Part shown: positions 8,502 through 17,240 of the stretch, one piece after another
How the letters are laid out: every line of letters begins with the position of its first letter
Numbering within the stretch: position 1 is the stretch's first letter
Origin: an uncultured Roseburia sp.
GTDB taxonomy: Bacteria; Bacillota; Clostridia; Lachnospirales; Lachnospiraceae
Direction: 5' to 3'
Assembly: GCA_900542495.1 (NCBI GenBank)
Contig: UQNW01000002.1
Location: 1 to 64,000, forward strand
Length of the DNA stretch: 64,000 bases
Program-made: the position numbers and the translations under genes
Notes under the pieces: generated by a model
The model's input: only the letters and a program-made list of their open reading frames with translations
Told to the model about the DNA's origin: nothing
The model's database searches: none

Positions 8502-8502
8502 T

Positions 8503-8991
8503 ATGAAAGCAGCATGTGGTCATGTATTTAAATATGGAGACAATGTCGATACAGATGTGATTATTCCGGCAAGATACCTGAATTCTTCAGATCCAAAGGA
8601 GCTTGCAACACATTGTATGGAGGACATTGACAAAGATTTTGTAAAAAATGTAAAAGAGGGAGACATTATCGTAGCCAACAAAAATTTCGGCTGCGGTTCT
8701 TCCAGAGAACATGCACCAATCTCAATCAAAGCGGCTGGTGTAAGCTGTGTTATTGCAGAGACATTTGCACGTATTTTTTATCGGAATGCCATTAATATTG
8801 GTTTGCCGATCATTGAATGCCCGGATGCAGCAAAAGAGATTGAGGCAGGAGACGAAGTGGAAGTGAATTTTGACACAGGTGTTATCACGGATAAGACGAA
8901 AGGCACTTCTTATCAGGGACAGGCGTTCCCACCATTCATGCAGAAAATCATTGACTGTGAAGGATTGGTTAATTATATCAACCAGAAATAA
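8503..8991 (+). CDS. leuD: 3-isopropylmalate dehydratase / aconitase-family small subunit
   Basis: Small subunit that partners the upstream LeuC and supplies the swivel domain closing the active site. The ATG at 8503 follows AAGGAGG; an in-frame ATG at 8440 would add 21 residues from a repeat-derived sequence and is rejected. The 162 residues show GDNVDTDVIIPARYLN at the N-terminus, FGCGSSREHAP near 60-70, and the typical short C-terminus. The substrate loop reads YLNSSD, which matches neither the YLVYT of isopropylmalate isomerases nor the YLRTR of methanogen homoaconitases, so specificity is not settled by it. It is co-transcribed with leuC. Confidence 0.88.
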   Translation: MKAACGHVFKYGDNVDTDVIIPARYLNSSDPKELATHCMEDIDKDFVKNVKEGDIIVANKNFGCGSSREHAPISIKAAGVSCVIAETFARIFYRNAINIGLPIIECPDAAKEIEAGDEVEVNFDTGVITDKTKGTSYQGQAFPPFMQKIIDCEGLVNYINQK

Positions 8992-9062
8992 CGATTCATC
9001 TTTCAACATAAGAAAAAGTAATAGAGTCACATTAAAAGATGAAATATTTTAAATGCGTCAGA

Positions 9063-9105
9063 AGGACTGTTGCATGAACTATGAAGTTCGTGTGGCGGTC
9101 TTTTT
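9063..9105 (+). terminator. Intrinsic terminator of leuCD
   Basis: An 18-bp RNA stem (9063-9080 with 9085-9102, several G-U pairs, loop AUGA) running into TTTTT (9101-9105). Confidence 0.8.
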
Positions 9106-9143
9106 ATATGCTAAGAACGACCTTGAAAGATAGAAAGTTATTT

Positions 9144-9953
9144 TTAGCACAGACCTGCTTTGAGAAGATTCAGGTAATCCATATATTTTTTTGAAATTTT
9201 TACATGCGTATAGAGCTCGGCATATTCCCGCGGAGACAGGGTATCTACATAGTTTTCCGGAAACTGTCTGGATATTCCGGCAGTTTTCGCAAGGTCGGCA
9301 GCTTTATTATAAGCGACCGCAGCACTGGCTTCGTCTGTATAACTTCCAACTTTATAATTACCGTTGATATGGATAAAAACTTTATAATGTGTTTCTCCAT
9401 TTTTCTCATAGCTGAAAACACCGTGGTAGCGGTTTATATTCAGAATGTTGGAATAACGGAAATCGTGTACATCACCATTGAAAAAAAGATAGTCCCTGCC
9501 CACAACGGCATAAGGCTTAATTCCGTAGCGGGATAAAATAGAGTATTGCATACCGTAATCACTCACGAATAAGTGCCCCTGACGTTTCTGGATACGGTGT
9601 CCGGCATAATAAAACAGATCATCAATATCAAATTTCAATTCTATTTCATCGGAGAGAAAATAACTGAAATATCCCTTGCGAAGATAGATCGGATTGCGAA
9701 AATACAAATTATGATCGCGGAAGTTTAAAAGGCACACAGCTTTGTCAAATGAAAGACACTGGATATGATGCTGGAGATTTACAAGTGTGATTTCTTCATT
9801 TTCCAGTAGTTTACAGGCTTCCAGATAGCAGGTATGCGCATCATCTTCCAAGGCAAAGCTGCCAAGGCTGATATGTTTTGTTTTATAGGTAATATTGGCA
9901 CGGTAATAAATGCTTTCGTCTTTTTTTGTGGCATTATAAACTCCGGCTGGCAT
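9144..9953 (-). CDS. AP2-domain protein with a degenerate HNH-like core
   Basis: A 269-residue protein from the start at 9953, chosen because AAAGGAG lies 11 nt upstream; an upstream in-frame start at 9986 has no such site. Two segments resemble the AP2/ERF DNA-binding fold. One is at the N-terminus (GVYNATKKDESIYYRANITY...HISLGSFALEDDAHTCYLEA). The other is near 190-240 (YHGVFSYEKNGETHYKVFIH...NYKVGSYTDEASAAVAYNKAADL). The stretch between them (VGRDYLFFNGDVHDFRYSNILNIN) has the outline of an HNH endonuclease, but His residues at the usual catalytic positions are missing. It could be a domesticated homing-endonuclease relative acting as a DNA-binding protein. It stands alone, divergent from the chemoreceptor gene. 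Target and role unknown. Confidence 0.6.
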   Translation of the reverse strand: MPAGVYNATKKDESIYYRANITYKTKHISLGSFALEDDAHTCYLEACKLLENEEITLVNLQHHIQCLSFDKAVCLLNFRDHNLYFRNPIYLRKGYFSYFLSDEIELKFDIDDLFYYAGHRIQKRQGHLFVSDYGMQYSILSRYGIKPYAVVGRDYLFFNGDVHDFRYSNILNINRYHGVFSYEKNGETHYKVFIHINGNYKVGSYTDEASAAVAYNKAADLAKTAGISRQFPENYVDTLSPREYAELYTHVKISKKYMDYLNLLKAGLC

Positions 9954-10109
9954 AGCTTGTCTCGCTCCTTTTGACATGATGATCACTATTCACTAATGAG
10001 ATGTTATAAATTATTTTATCATTTTCGACGACAGAGAACAATACAAAATCAATCGGAACGACTGAATAAAAAAAGAGATAAAATTATATTGTCGAAATGC
10101 TGTAAAATA

Positions 10110-10138
10110 TTGTCTCTTAAACAGGAATTTGGTATAAT
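10110..10138 (+). promoter_or_regulatory. Promoter of the chemoreceptor gene
   Basis: TTGTCT (10110-10115), 17 nt, TATAAT (10133-10138), about 54 nt before the start codon. This is sigma-A type, not the sigma-28 type often used for motility genes. Confidence 0.6.
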
Positions 10139-10191
10139 ATAGCATAGAAATTTTCTTGTCAAAAGAGTAATTTGAAAAGGGGAAATCTGAT

Positions 10192-11964
10192 ATGAGCAGA
10201 AATGTAGACAAAAAACAGAAGAAAAATGGAACGATAAAAGTACAGAGCAGGATGAGCCGGAAAGTGCTGATCCCGGTTGTATGTCTGGTGGTAGTTGCAC
10301 TGCTATCTTCCTGGATCGGACATCAGAATTTAACGTCCATGTACCGTGCCAGCAATGAGATCACCAGTGTATATATGGAAAAGACAGCGCAGTTGAATGA
10401 AATATCTGACAAGTTCAAGGAGATGGAGATTCTTGCCTATAGTATGTGTGTGACCAAGTCAACGAATGACCGTGCCAGCATGTTAGAGCAGAGCGCAGCA
10501 ACAAAAGAGGAGATCAATGGTCTTTTAGATAAACTGGATCAGATGTCTGTCACAGAGGATGAGAAGAGCAGGGTGCAGACGATCCGCACTTATTATGAAG
10601 GCTTTACAGATGCCTACCAGAAAGTGACGGACAGCATTGAGAACGGCAATAAGACACAGGCTCAGGAATATTGTAATCTGGAACTGTTTAAGGCTGCAAA
10701 TAAGCTGAGTGATGCACTGAACTCTTATATTGAGTTTTACAATACGGATGTAGATACGGTCGTTGCAAATCAGGGGAATGTATACAAGCAGGGAATTTAT
10801 GCAAATCTGATTGTTGTGGGACTTATCATCGTGATGCTGGTAGCGTCTTTATATACAACCATATTTAAAGTTGTTAAGCCAATTAAGAAGACATCAAAAG
10901 AACTAAAAGTTATTGTGAAGGATATGCAGTCTGGTCATGCGGATATGACAAAGCGTGTGACGGTAAAGGGCAGCGACGAGATCGCAGAACTTGCATCCGG
11001 TATGAACGTGTTCTTAGATACCTTGCAGGAAGTATTAGGCGAGATCGCGACCAACTCCAATGCAATCCAGGATGTCGTGCAGAATGTAGGAAAGAGCGTG
11101 GATACCGCGAATACGAATGCGTATGATGTATCGGCTGTTATGGAAGAACTTTCTGCTACGATGGAGGAGGTTTCTTCATCTGCAACAACCGTGACAGACA
11201 ACATTTCGAATGTCAATGATGAGGTGATCAGCATAGCCGACGATTCCAAGGCAATGAATGATTACGCTTCCACGATGCAGGAACGCGCGGAGCAGTTAAA
11301 ACAGAAAGCAGTCAATAATCAGGAAAACACAAGCCAGATGATCGCCGGAATCATAGAATCCCTGAAATCTGCCATTGAGGAGAGCACCAGTGTCAAACAT
11401 GTCAATGAGCTGACAGAGGAGATTTTAAGTGTTTCCAGCCAGACAAATCTGCTGGCATTGAATGCGTCCATTGAGGCAGCCAGAGCCGGAGAGGCCGGGA
11501 AAGGTTTTGCCGTTGTAGCAGATGAGATCCGTAAACTGGCGGATTCCACAAGAGAGACCGCTAATAACATCCAGAGCATTAATGCACAGGTGACAGATGC
11601 AGTAGAGAAGCTTTCTGAAAGCGCAAATCAGCTGGTAGAGTACATAGATGAAACAATCATGCCGGATTATGACAGTTTTGTAAAAACAGGGGAACAGTAC
11701 CGTGCAGACGCAACCTATGTCAATAGCACCATGGATCAGTTTGAGGCGCGCGCAAACAGTCTCAAAGAGGTTGTGATCGTGATGAAACAGTCTGTTGAGG
11801 ACATTTCGACAGCAATCGAGGAGAGCGCAAAGGGAATCGCAACCGCCGCTGAGAATACGAACATTCTTGTGGAAAATATGGATAAAGTTAAGGCAAAAAT
11901 GGAAACGAACCAGCAGATCAGTGACAAGCTGAAAGCAGAATCAAATCGTTTTCAGGGAATTTAA
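10192..11964 (+). CDS. Methyl-accepting chemotaxis protein
   Basis: A membrane chemoreceptor signalling to CheA/CheW. The 590 residues start with a basic cytoplasmic stub, then a TM helix near 25-45, a short helical periplasmic-side sensor of the four-helix-bundle type (about 46-200), a second TM near 203-223, a HAMP domain (about 224-280) and a long coiled-coil signalling domain. The hairpin tip is intact: SSQTNLLALNASIEAARAGE followed by GKGFAVVADEIRKLA. AAGGGG lies upstream of the ATG. No che genes adjoin except the CheY-like/CheX-like pair 2 kb downstream on the other strand. Ligand unknown. Confidence 0.93.
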   Translation: MSRNVDKKQKKNGTIKVQSRMSRKVLIPVVCLVVVALLSSWIGHQNLTSMYRASNEITSVYMEKTAQLNEISDKFKEMEILAYSMCVTKSTNDRASMLEQSAATKEEINGLLDKLDQMSVTEDEKSRVQTIRTYYEGFTDAYQKVTDSIENGNKTQAQEYCNLELFKAANKLSDALNSYIEFYNTDVDTVVANQGNVYKQGIYANLIVVGLIIVMLVASLYTTIFKVVKPIKKTSKELKVIVKDMQSGHADMTKRVTVKGSDEIAELASGMNVFLDTLQEVLGEIATNSNAIQDVVQNVGKSVDTANTNAYDVSAVMEELSATMEEVSSSATTVTDNISNVNDEVISIADDSKAMNDYASTMQERAEQLKQKAVNNQENTSQMIAGIIESLKSAIEESTSVKHVNELTEEILSVSSQTNLLALNASIEAARAGEAGKGFAVVADEIRKLADSTRETANNIQSINAQVTDAVEKLSESANQLVEYIDETIMPDYDSFVKTGEQYRADATYVNSTMDQFEARANSLKEVVIVMKQSVEDISTAIEESAKGIATAAENTNILVENMDKVKAKMETNQQISDKLKAESNRFQGI

Positions 11965-11986
11965 GACAATTTAATGCTTTAATGCA

Positions 11987-12015
11987 TTGACACGAGAGAA
12001 CGTTTTATCTATAAT
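11987..12015 (+). promoter_or_regulatory. Consensus promoter of thrC
   Basis: TTGACA (11987-11992), 17 nt, TATAAT (12010-12015): a perfect sigma-A consensus. The -10 and the next 18 bases also occur, with one change, downstream of leuS at 5924-5947. Confidence 0.8.
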
Positions 12016-12052
12016 GAGCGAAAGAGAGAAAAAGGATAAGAGGATTGTGAAA

Positions 12053-13546
12053 ATGGAATTGATGTACACAAGCACCAGAAATGCAAAAGAAAAAGTGACA
12101 GCTTCACAGGCTATTTTGAAAGGTCTTGCAGAGGACGGAGGATTATTCGTTCCGGAGCAGCTTCCTACATTAGATAAGACGGTGGATGAACTTGCAGGAA
12201 TGACTTATCAGGAAACAGCTTATGAGGTCATGAAAAAGTTTTTGACAGACTTTACTGAGGAAGAATTAAAGAACTGTATCAATGCCGCTTACGACAGCAA
12301 GTTTGATACAGAGGAGATTGCACCATTAGTACAGGCAGATGGCGCGTATTACTTAGAATTATTCCACGGATCTACCATTGCTTTTAAGGACATGGCATTA
12401 TCGATTCTTCCACACCTGATGATCACATCAGCAAGAAAGAATCAGGTAAAGAATGATATCGTAATTTTGACCGCAACTTCCGGTGACACTGGAAAAGCAG
12501 CACTGGCTGGATTCGCAGATGTCAAGGGAACGAAAATCATTGTATTTTATCCAAAGAATGGTGTCAGCCCGATTCAGGAAAAACAGATGGTGACGCAGAA
12601 AGGTGATAATACATTTGTAGTTGGTATTCACGGAAATTTCGATCAGGCTCAGACTGGCGTGAAGAAGATTTTTGGAGATAAAGAGATGGCAGCGGAGTTA
12701 GCGGCAGCCGGATATCAGTTCTCTTCCGCAAATTCCATTAATATTGGACGTCTTGTTCCACAGATCGTATATTATGTATATGCTTATGCAAAGTTATATG
12801 CAAATGGAGTTATCGGAAAAGACGAGAAGATTAATGTAGTTGTTCCGACCGGTAATTTTGGTAATATTCTTGCCGCATTTTATGCAAAGAACATGGGAAT
12901 CCCGATTGCAAAATTAATCTGCGCATCCAATGAGAACAAAGTACTTTACGACTTTTTCACAACCGGAACTTATGACAAGAACAGAGAGTTTATGCTGACA
13001 AGCTCTCCGTCCATGGATATTTTGATCTCCAGCAACTTAGAGCGTCTGATCTATCGTATTGCAGGAAATGACGCAGCTAAGAATGCAGATTTTATGAAAG
13101 CCTTAAATGCTGCCGGAAAGTATGAGATTACACCGGAAATGAAAGAGCAGCTTGCAGATTTCTATGGAAATTATTCAAGCGAGGCAGAGACAGCAGAGGA
13201 AATCAGAAACTTATACGAGAAAACAGGCTATGTGATCGACACCCATACAGCAGTTGCAACCGGTGTATATCATAAGTATCTGAAAGAGACCAAAGATACA
13301 GAGACAAAGACGGTGATTGCATCAACCGCAAGTCCGTTCAAGTTCACAAGAAGTGTCATGGATGCAATTGATGAGAAGTATGATGCTATGACAGATTTTG
13401 AACTTGTAGATGAATTGAGCAAGATTGGAAATGTAAAAGTTCCAAATGCTATCGAAGAAATCCGTTCGGCAGAAGTAAGACATAAGACAGTATGCGAAGT
13501 GGACGAGATGCCGCAGGTTGTAAAACAGTTTTTAAATGTAAAATAA
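12053..13546 (+). CDS. thrC: Threonine synthase
   Basis: Converts O-phosphohomoserine to threonine with PLP. The start at 12053 follows AGAGG with 9-nt spacing. A longer reading from the TTG at 11987 would overlap the promoter and is rejected. The 497 residues begin with MYTSTRN and an N-terminal domain (AILKGLAEDGGLFVPE), both typical of thrC. The PLP lysine is Lys112 in STIAFKDMALS, and the phosphate loop TSGDTGKAALAG follows. It is transcribed alone between its own promoter and the terminator at 13593. No T-box or attenuator is seen. Confidence 0.95.
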   Translation: MELMYTSTRNAKEKVTASQAILKGLAEDGGLFVPEQLPTLDKTVDELAGMTYQETAYEVMKKFLTDFTEEELKNCINAAYDSKFDTEEIAPLVQADGAYYLELFHGSTIAFKDMALSILPHLMITSARKNQVKNDIVILTATSGDTGKAALAGFADVKGTKIIVFYPKNGVSPIQEKQMVTQKGDNTFVVGIHGNFDQAQTGVKKIFGDKEMAAELAAAGYQFSSANSINIGRLVPQIVYYVYAYAKLYANGVIGKDEKINVVVPTGNFGNILAAFYAKNMGIPIAKLICASNENKVLYDFFTTGTYDKNREFMLTSSPSMDILISSNLERLIYRIAGNDAAKNADFMKALNAAGKYEITPEMKEQLADFYGNYSSEAETAEEIRNLYEKTGYVIDTHTAVATGVYHKYLKETKDTETKTVIASTASPFKFTRSVMDAIDEKYDAMTDFELVDELSKIGNVKVPNAIEEIRSAEVRHKTVCEVDEMPQVVKQFLNVK

Positions 13547-13592
13547 GAATTTCACTGATTTGGGATTTGAAAAGATCAGAAAGATAAAAAAT

Positions 13593-13629
13593 AAGGCTGA
13601 CTGATAGAAATATCAGCAGCCTTGTTTTT
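13593..13629 (+). terminator. Intrinsic terminator of thrC
   Basis: Stem AAGGCTG/CAGCCTT plus CTGATA/TATCAG with loop GAAA (13593-13623), followed by GTTTTTG. Confidence 0.85.
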
Positions 13630-13681
13630 GTGCTATAGGAAATTGCGGTGCAACATTCTTATATAGTAAAAATAATAACAA

Positions 13682-14569
13682 TTATCTCTGCAATTCAAAA
13701 ATAAAATTAACAACGCCAAATGGATACATGATCTGCAACAGATAAGAAGTATCCGAAAGGTCGATCAGTTCGTCTGAGACAACCTCAGGAGCCTCTAAGG
13801 TTAATTCTTTTCCTAATGTGTTAGAAATATTTACATTATACAGTCCGTTGTGAAGATTTAGGAAATCTTCGAGGGAAGCCTGTACATATTCATCAAACTC
13901 CGTAAATTCCTCATTGACATATCTGGAAGCAAAGCTGATACACGTTGTTTCAGGCATATCCAGATAGATCTTGGAAGAAGATTCTCCGTTGATCGTCTGT
14001 GAAACACAGTAATTTACCGGATATTCTTTGCATGGATTGAAACACAATGGCGTGAAATCATCACCGATAAAACGTGTCAGATCATTGAACAGTAATCTCA
14101 TGTAGGAGGCATTGTATTCGTCCGCAGTCAGATCAGAGGTGTGGAAAAAGTTTGCAAAAATCCGGTCGAGATCATCCTGCTTTTCATTGCTGTAATCAAG
14201 ATCATATAACTCGTTCTCGGATTCATAATCAGAGATTAGTGTTTCAAGCTGTGCATTTGTAATATAACCTTCATCTACAAGCGTCTGTCCCAACAATAAA
14301 AAGTCCGGATACTGTGTCTTGACAAGTTCATCCACCTGTTCTTCTGTCAGATACCCCTCGCGGATCGCCAGATCACCAAAGCGGCAGTCATTATGTGTCT
14401 GTGAGATAATGACATTGTCAACCTCACTGGCAGTCATATATCCTTTCATAATCGCAAGTGTTCCAAGTTTCATATGCTGGGAAGTTTTCTTGCTGAGGGC
14501 ATGCAATAACTGTTCTTTTGTCACTGCATTGTGAGATAATAAAAATGTTCCAAAAAACTGTGCGTACAT
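13682..14569 (-). CDS. MshEN-like / CheX-like two-part protein next to a CheY-like regulator
   Basis: A 295-residue soluble protein. The first ~125 residues hold repeated short helical units of the type AMKGYMTASEVD, REGYLTEEQVDELV and DEGYITNAQLETLI, as in the N-terminal GspE/MshE (MshEN) fold, which can bind c-di-GMP in other proteins. From about 140 to the end it resembles CheC/CheX phosphatase-type domains (conserved-looking segment QASLEDFLNLHNGLYNVNIS), but the catalytic Glu-x-x-Asn motif reads Asp-x-x-Asn. It lies 3 nt after the CheY-like gene, so the two are almost certainly co-translated. It may dephosphorylate or read that receiver. Domain assignments are by eye. Confidence 0.6.
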   Translation of the reverse strand: MYAQFFGTFLLSHNAVTKEQLLHALSKKTSQHMKLGTLAIMKGYMTASEVDNVIISQTHNDCRFGDLAIREGYLTEEQVDELVKTQYPDFLLLGQTLVDEGYITNAQLETLISDYESENELYDLDYSNEKQDDLDRIFANFFHTSDLTADEYNASYMRLLFNDLTRFIGDDFTPLCFNPCKEYPVNYCVSQTINGESSSKIYLDMPETTCISFASRYVNEEFTEFDEYVQASLEDFLNLHNGLYNVNISNTLGKELTLEAPEVVSDELIDLSDTSYLLQIMYPFGVVNFIFELQR

Positions 14570-14572
14570 ATC

Positions 14573-14950
14573 TTATCTCCCTTCAAATCTTGAAGTAATG
14601 ATACTGTGTAACTGCTCAGGATTCAAAGGTTTCTGGATAAAATCTTTTGCACCTGCCTCAATGGCGGAACGAAGCTGTGACTGGGTTCCTACAGAAGAAA
14701 CAATAATGATCTCTGCATCCTTGTCGAAATCAATGATCTCGCGGATTGCTACATTGCCGTCCTTTACCGGCATCACAATATCAAGAAAAGACAGATCAGG
14801 TTTTTCCTTTTTATAGATATCAATCGCATCCTGTCCGTTGGACGCCTCAAAAAAAACTGGTGTACCATATTTTGAAATCAAATCTTTTAACTGCTTCCGT
14901 GCAAGTATGGAATCATCACTAATAAGAATTTTTGCATCATCTAGTCTCAT
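14573..14950 (-). CDS. CheY-like single-domain response regulator
   Basis: A 125-residue stand-alone receiver domain. The acidic pair is Asp12-Asp13, the phosphoacceptor Asp57 (SFLDIVMP), the Ser pair Ser85-Ser86 and the conserved Lys107 (QKPL), so all catalytic residues are present. No output domain is present. It is the first gene of a two-gene unit with the CheX-like protein and likely signals to motility or to another partner. The cognate kinase is not in the window. Confidence 0.9.
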   Translation of the reverse strand: MRLDDAKILISDDSILARKQLKDLISKYGTPVFFEASNGQDAIDIYKKEKPDLSFLDIVMPVKDGNVAIREIIDFDKDAEIIIVSSVGTQSQLRSAIEAGAKDFIQKPLNPEQLHSIITSRFEGR

Positions 14951-14986
14951 AGTTAATCCCCTTTTCCTAGTTTGTTTATAGGTTCT

Positions 14987-15015
14987 ATTTTACACTAAAA
15001 GAAATTCGCATGCAA
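14987..15015 (-). promoter_or_regulatory. Promoter of the CheY-like/CheX-like pair
   Basis: On the minus strand: TTGCAT (15010-15015), 17 nt, TAAAAT (14987-14992). Confidence 0.5.
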
Positions 15016-15079
15016 TTGTAATATGTAAAATAACTGCTGTTTTTCACGAAAAGAATCAAAAAATGTCCCGATTTAGTTC

Positions 15080-15108
15080 TTGAATCTGAAGAATAGAGAG
15101 ATTATAAT
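15080..15108 (+). promoter_or_regulatory. Promoter of the small membrane protein gene
   Basis: TTGAAT (15080-15085), 17 nt, TATAAT (15103-15108). Confidence 0.55.
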
Positions 15109-15150
15109 GAGATCATCTTTGTGAAAACATGGGTGGAAAGGGATAAGAAA

Positions 15151-15492
15151 ATGGATGTTATGCTTATATTTGACGTTGTAGTTGCGTTGTTCGGTGCGTA
15201 TATGATATTTTCCGCACTTCAGATGAAAAAAAGCGGCAAGATCAATTCCATGGTTCTTGCACAGGAAGAATTAAAGAAAGTAAAGGACACAAAGGGATTT
15301 ATCGAATTTTTATACTGGCGTGAGATGCTTTTTGGTGCGTTAGTGCTTATCGTCGGCGTTCTTGGAGTATTGAATGAAACGATTATCTCGATTGGAAAAG
15401 CAAGTATTTTAGAAGTGATCATTTTTCTTGCAGCATTTATCTGGTTTCAGAATTCGTTAGCGAAAGCGCGAGAGAAGTTCTTACGTTTGTAA
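15151..15492 (+). CDS. Small three-helix membrane protein of unknown function
   Basis: 113 residues from the ATG at 15151, preceded by AAGGGA at 8 nt; a GTG at 15121 is possible but lacks a site. There are three hydrophobic segments: about 4-23, 58-77 and 83-100. Between the first two lies a charged stretch (QEELKKVKDTKGFIEFLYWREM). No family recognised. It has its own promoter and terminator and stands alone. Confidence 0.7.
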   Translation: MDVMLIFDVVVALFGAYMIFSALQMKKSGKINSMVLAQEELKKVKDTKGFIEFLYWREMLFGALVLIVGVLGVLNETIISIGKASILEVIIFLAAFIWFQNSLAKAREKFLRL

Positions 15493-15545
15493 TACATAAG
15501 AAAATGTATAAATTGGCAATTGCAGAAAATCAGACGAAAATATAT

Positions 15546-15591
15546 AAAAACACACTGTCTCCGAAAAAATCATGAGACAGTGTGTTTTTTT
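15546..15591. terminator. Bidirectional terminator between the small membrane protein gene and citrate synthase
   Basis: The perfect 15-bp inverted repeat 15546-15560 / 15575-15589 has T-runs on both strands, so it can serve both convergent genes. Confidence 0.85.
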
Positions 15592-15630
15592 AGTGAATCG
15601 GCTTATCGTTCGTAAAGTCTGTTCTAATAA

Positions 15631-16998
15631 TTAGCGTTCGTCCATAGGAACGTAGGTTTTCCGTTCACCGACATTCTTGTATGCAGGACGCATGATCTTG
15701 CCGCTGTGTGCGACTTCTTCCAGACGATGAGCACTCCAGCCGGAGATACGCGCGATCGCAAAAATAGGCGTGTAAAGCTCTACCGGAAGTCCTAACATGC
15801 TGTAGGCAAAGCCACTGTAAAAGTCTACGTTTGGACTGACACCTTTATAAATCTTTCGTTCTTTTGCAATAATCTCAGGAGCAAGGCGCTCAACGGTTGC
15901 ATAGAGTTTAAATTCTTTTTCGTAACCTTTTTCCTCGGAAAGCTTTTCAACGAAGGAGCGGAAGATGACAGCTCTCGGATCGGAAAGTGAGTAAACCGCG
16001 TGTCCCATACCATAGATAAGACCTGCATGGTCAAAGGCTTCCTTATGCAGTAACTTTGTCAGATAATCTGCGATCTCATCCTCATTCGACCAGTCTTTTA
16101 CCTGCTGCTTCATGTCGTCAAACATTTTCACGACTTTGATATTGGCACCGCCGTGTTTTGGCCCTTTTAAGGAACCTAAAGAGGCTGCAATGGCAGAATA
16201 AGTATCCGTTCCGGAGGAAGATACCAGATGCGTGGTGAATGTGGAGTTGTTACCACCACCGTGCTCCATATGCAGGATCAGGGCGGTATCTAATAATTTG
16301 GCTTCCAGTGGTGTGAATTTACTGTCAGCGCGGAGAATATGTAAAATATTTTCTGCAGTAGAATATTCTTCTTTTGGAGGATGGATAAATAAGCTGGCAC
16401 CATCGTGATAATGCTTATATGCCTGATAACCGTAAACAGAAAGCAATGGGAATAAACTGATCAACTGAAGACATTGTCTCAATACATTTGGAAGAGAAAT
16501 ATCATCCGCCCTGTCATCGTAGGAGTAAAGTGTCAATACACTTCGTGCAAGGGTGTTCATCATATCTTTGCTTGGCGCTTTCATGATGATGTCACGTACA
16601 AAACTGGTAGGCAGTGTGCGGTATTTGCTCAGCATGTTAGTGAATTCTTTTAGTTCGTCTTTTGTTGGAAGACTGCCAAACAGAAGAAGATAGGTACATT
16701 CCTCAAATCCGAAATGGCTGTTCTCGTCAATTCCGGCAATAATATCTTTTACATTATAGCCGCGGTAATAGAGTTCACCATCTGCCGGATGGGATACTCC
16801 GTCCACGATCTTTGTCGAACATACATCAGAAATTTCGGTCAGTCCAACGAGCACACCTTTACCATTTATGTCACGCAGCCCGCGTTTTACATCGTATTTG
16901 TTATATAATTCCGGATCAATGACAGAACATTTGGCGCTTAACTCAGACAGATGCTCTAACTCCGGTGTTATCTCACAAAATGGATTATTTTTTGTCAT
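15631..16998 (-). CDS. gltA: Citrate synthase (Si-type family)
   Basis: Condenses acetyl-CoA and oxaloacetate to citrate. The 455 residues are typical of the standard (Si) citrate synthase fold. Active-site regions seen are HMEHGGGNNSTFTTHLVSSSGTDTYSAIAASLGSLKGPKHGGANIKVV (split here only for reading: His near HGGGN and PKHGGAN), GMGHAVYSLSDPRA with the second catalytic His, and VDFYSGFAYSMLGLP with the catalytic Asp. GAGGG stands before the ATG. It is single and divergent from cdd. A second, unrelated candidate citrate synthase lies at 43.6 kb next to isocitrate dehydrogenase. A 2-methylcitrate synthase role cannot be excluded. Confidence 0.92.
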   Translation of the reverse strand: MTKNNPFCEITPELEHLSELSAKCSVIDPELYNKYDVKRGLRDINGKGVLVGLTEISDVCSTKIVDGVSHPADGELYYRGYNVKDIIAGIDENSHFGFEECTYLLLFGSLPTKDELKEFTNMLSKYRTLPTSFVRDIIMKAPSKDMMNTLARSVLTLYSYDDRADDISLPNVLRQCLQLISLFPLLSVYGYQAYKHYHDGASLFIHPPKEEYSTAENILHILRADSKFTPLEAKLLDTALILHMEHGGGNNSTFTTHLVSSSGTDTYSAIAASLGSLKGPKHGGANIKVVKMFDDMKQQVKDWSNEDEIADYLTKLLHKEAFDHAGLIYGMGHAVYSLSDPRAVIFRSFVEKLSEEKGYEKEFKLYATVERLAPEIIAKERKIYKGVSPNVDFYSGFAYSMLGLPVELYTPIFAIARISGWSAHRLEEVAHSGKIMRPAYKNVGERKTYVPMDER

Positions 16999-17031
16999 TT
17001 AAAGCCCTCCTTCAATTTATCACGTTAACTT

Positions 17032-17061
17032 ATAATAGCATATGTACTAAAATTAATACAA
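17032..17061 (-). promoter_or_regulatory. Promoter of citrate synthase
   Basis: On the minus strand: TTGTAT (17056-17061), 18 nt, TATTAT (17032-17037). I see no copy here of the LysR-type box found at 7008 and 43465. Confidence 0.5.
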
Positions 17062-17240
17062 GAAAATTGTTCCAAATTTAAAAAAATTTAAAAAATTTTT
17101 AGAAAAAGTTTACATATAAACATGAAACTTCTTAATTATTCCTATACTTTCGGGAGATATTAGATTACAATAAAGAATGTAAATAATATGTCGTTTGTTG
17201 GAAAATACAGTATAAAAATGAAAAACAGGAGTTTGACAGG

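Noticed and set aside
8440..8502. N-terminal extension of leuD
   Set aside because: The extra codons come from the palindromic insertion; the strong AAGGAGG is directly before the ATG at 8503.
11987..12052. N-terminal extension of thrC from a TTG start
   Set aside because: It lies on the TTGACA/TATAAT promoter, has no ribosome-binding site, and encodes no part of the threonine synthase family start.
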